Source: Lachnospiraceae bacterium (GTDB lineage: Bacteria; Bacillota; Clostridia; Lachnospirales; Lachnospiraceae). From it: a stretch of 55,024 nucleotides of DNA. Made by a program: the position numbers and the translations under genes. Under the pieces are notes generated by a model that saw only the letters and a list, made by a program, of their open reading frames with translations, had not been told where the DNA came from and searched no databases. Within the stretch, counting starts at the first letter, position 1, and every line of letters starts with the position of its first letter. The stretch lies in NCBI GenBank assembly GCA_902363665.1, contig CABJAW010000023.1, positions 1-55,024 of the forward strand, read 5' to 3'. Positions 54,567-55,024 of the stretch are shown here, piece after piece.

Positions 54567-54924
54567 TGCCCGTGTTTCACAGTTCAAAAAAGTATATCTG
54601 GCACCGGGATTTACAGACCTGCGCCGCGGGATCGATGGGCTCACAGCGATTGTGCGCTTCCAGTTTTCCCTGGATCCGTATGATAAAAATACGCTGTTTC
54701 TTTTCTGCGGCAGGCGGAGCGACCGGATCAAAGCGCTGCTGTGGGAAGGTGACGGTTTCCTGCTGCTGTACAAACGCCTGGATAATGGTGCCTTCCGATG
54801 GCCGCGTTCGGCAAAAGAAGCACTCGAACTGACGGAAGAACAGTACCGGATGCTGATGCAGGGGTTGGAGATTACGGCCAGACACCCGATTGCAGAAGTC
54901 AGGCAGCCGCCGAATCTCCTGTAG
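54556..54924 (+). CDS. tnpB: IS66 accessory protein TnpB
   Basis: A 122-aa IS66 TnpB (Orf2) protein with the characteristic VYLAPGFTDLRRGIDGL near 13-29, LFLFCGRRSDRIKAL near 49-63 and WEGDGFLLLYKRL. I used ATG 54556, inside the end of tnpA, for the expected overlapping arrangement. The frame runs intact to TAG, so the element may still be functional. The 100 bases after it hold no complete gene. Confidence 0.92.
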   Translation: MLNDARVSQFKKVYLAPGFTDLRRGIDGLTAIVRFQFSLDPYDKNTLFLFCGRRSDRIKALLWEGDGFLLLYKRLDNGAFRWPRSAKEALELTEEQYRMLMQGLEITARHPIAEVRQPPNLL

Positions 54925-55024
54925 TTTGTGCAGGATGCTGAAAATAAAAAAGTGTAAAAGCCATCAGAAAACCGCAGAAGCTTCACGGCTGTGGACTTAT
55001 CCACACGCATACGGCCCTCCCCGC

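Larger units (their letters stand above)
54041..55024 (+). mobile_element. IS66-family insertion sequence, left part
   Basis: GTAAACGGTAAAAAGCAGGTAC at 54041 looks like the left terminal repeat (IS66 ends commonly start GTAA). A palindrome, then tnpA and tnpB in the usual overlapping order follow. The main transposase gene (tnpC) and the right end would lie beyond 55024. The target duplication cannot be checked. Confidence 0.8.

Overview
The window looks like a Gram-positive anaerobe of the Clostridia, most likely Lachnospiraceae (Blautia/Ruminococcus-like; the genus is a guess). The reasons are strong AGGAGG-type ribosome sites, textbook sigma-A promoters with 17-bp spacers, a pyrophosphate-dependent phosphofructokinase, GH42 beta-galactosidase with a LacI regulator, AzlCD, IS66, and an anaerobic (cobalt-early) cobalamin pathway. 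Almost every gene lies on the minus strand, so transcription runs right to left. No rRNA, tRNA or CRISPR array was seen.

Region 1 (1-5.4 kb) is visibly AT-rich. It holds a three-gene operon of unknown function (a 528-aa protein with C-terminal membrane hairpin, a zinc-ribbon/MORN-repeat membrane protein, a 60-aa membrane protein) with a clear promoter, then an AAA-ATPase-like/PD-(D/E)XK protein.

Region 2 (5.6-31.6 kb) is one very long tetrapyrrole-to-cobalamin operon. It starts at a sigma-A promoter (31539-31567), a cobalamin riboswitch and an intrinsic terminator just before cbiK, and ends at a hairpin after cobT. Transcription order is cbiK, hemA, hemC-cobA-hemD fusion, hemB, hemL, cobU, cobS, a second degenerate cobU-like gene, a HAD hydrolase, precorrin-2 dehydrogenase, cbiB, cobD, cobQ/cbiP, cbiC, a cobC-cbiD fusion, cbiL, cbiF, cbiG, cbiH, a cbiJ-cbiE-cbiT fusion, cbiA, cobT. 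The route runs from glutamyl-tRNA through 5-aminolevulinate, uroporphyrinogen III and sirohydrochlorin to the corrin ring and the nucleotide loop. Not seen in the window: corrinoid adenosyltransferase, L-threonine kinase, lower-ligand synthesis, cobalt uptake and any heme-branch gene (hemE onward). The early 'heme' genes are therefore probably dedicated to B12 here and governed by B12.

Region 3 (31.6-38.2 kb) has homoserine dehydrogenase and, divergently, a guanine deaminase with a structured leader. Next come decayed lipoate-related genes (a multiply broken dihydrolipoyl dehydrogenase and a lipoate ligase relic), a small conserved protein, and the PPi-dependent phosphofructokinase.

Region 4 (38.3-49 kb) has two exported proteins, two zinc-ribbon proteins (one with a 39-bp tandem repeat), a two-kinase plus LuxR-type regulator operon, and a receiver/HD-GYP/GGDEF cyclic-di-GMP protein.

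Region 5 (49-55 kb) has GH42 beta-galactosidase with promoter and two LacI-type operators, its likely LacI repressor, azlCD, and the left part of an IS66 element running off the window.

Two kinds of non-coding repeat cut across these regions. One is a mosaic family of palindromes (core AAGCGGAT-loop-ATCCGCTT plus larger hairpin modules) that fills many gaps of the cobalamin operon and has inserted into the dihydrolipoyl dehydrogenase gene. The other is a 142-bp MITE-like element with perfect 18-bp inverted ends and an 8-bp target duplication inside the cobalamin operon.
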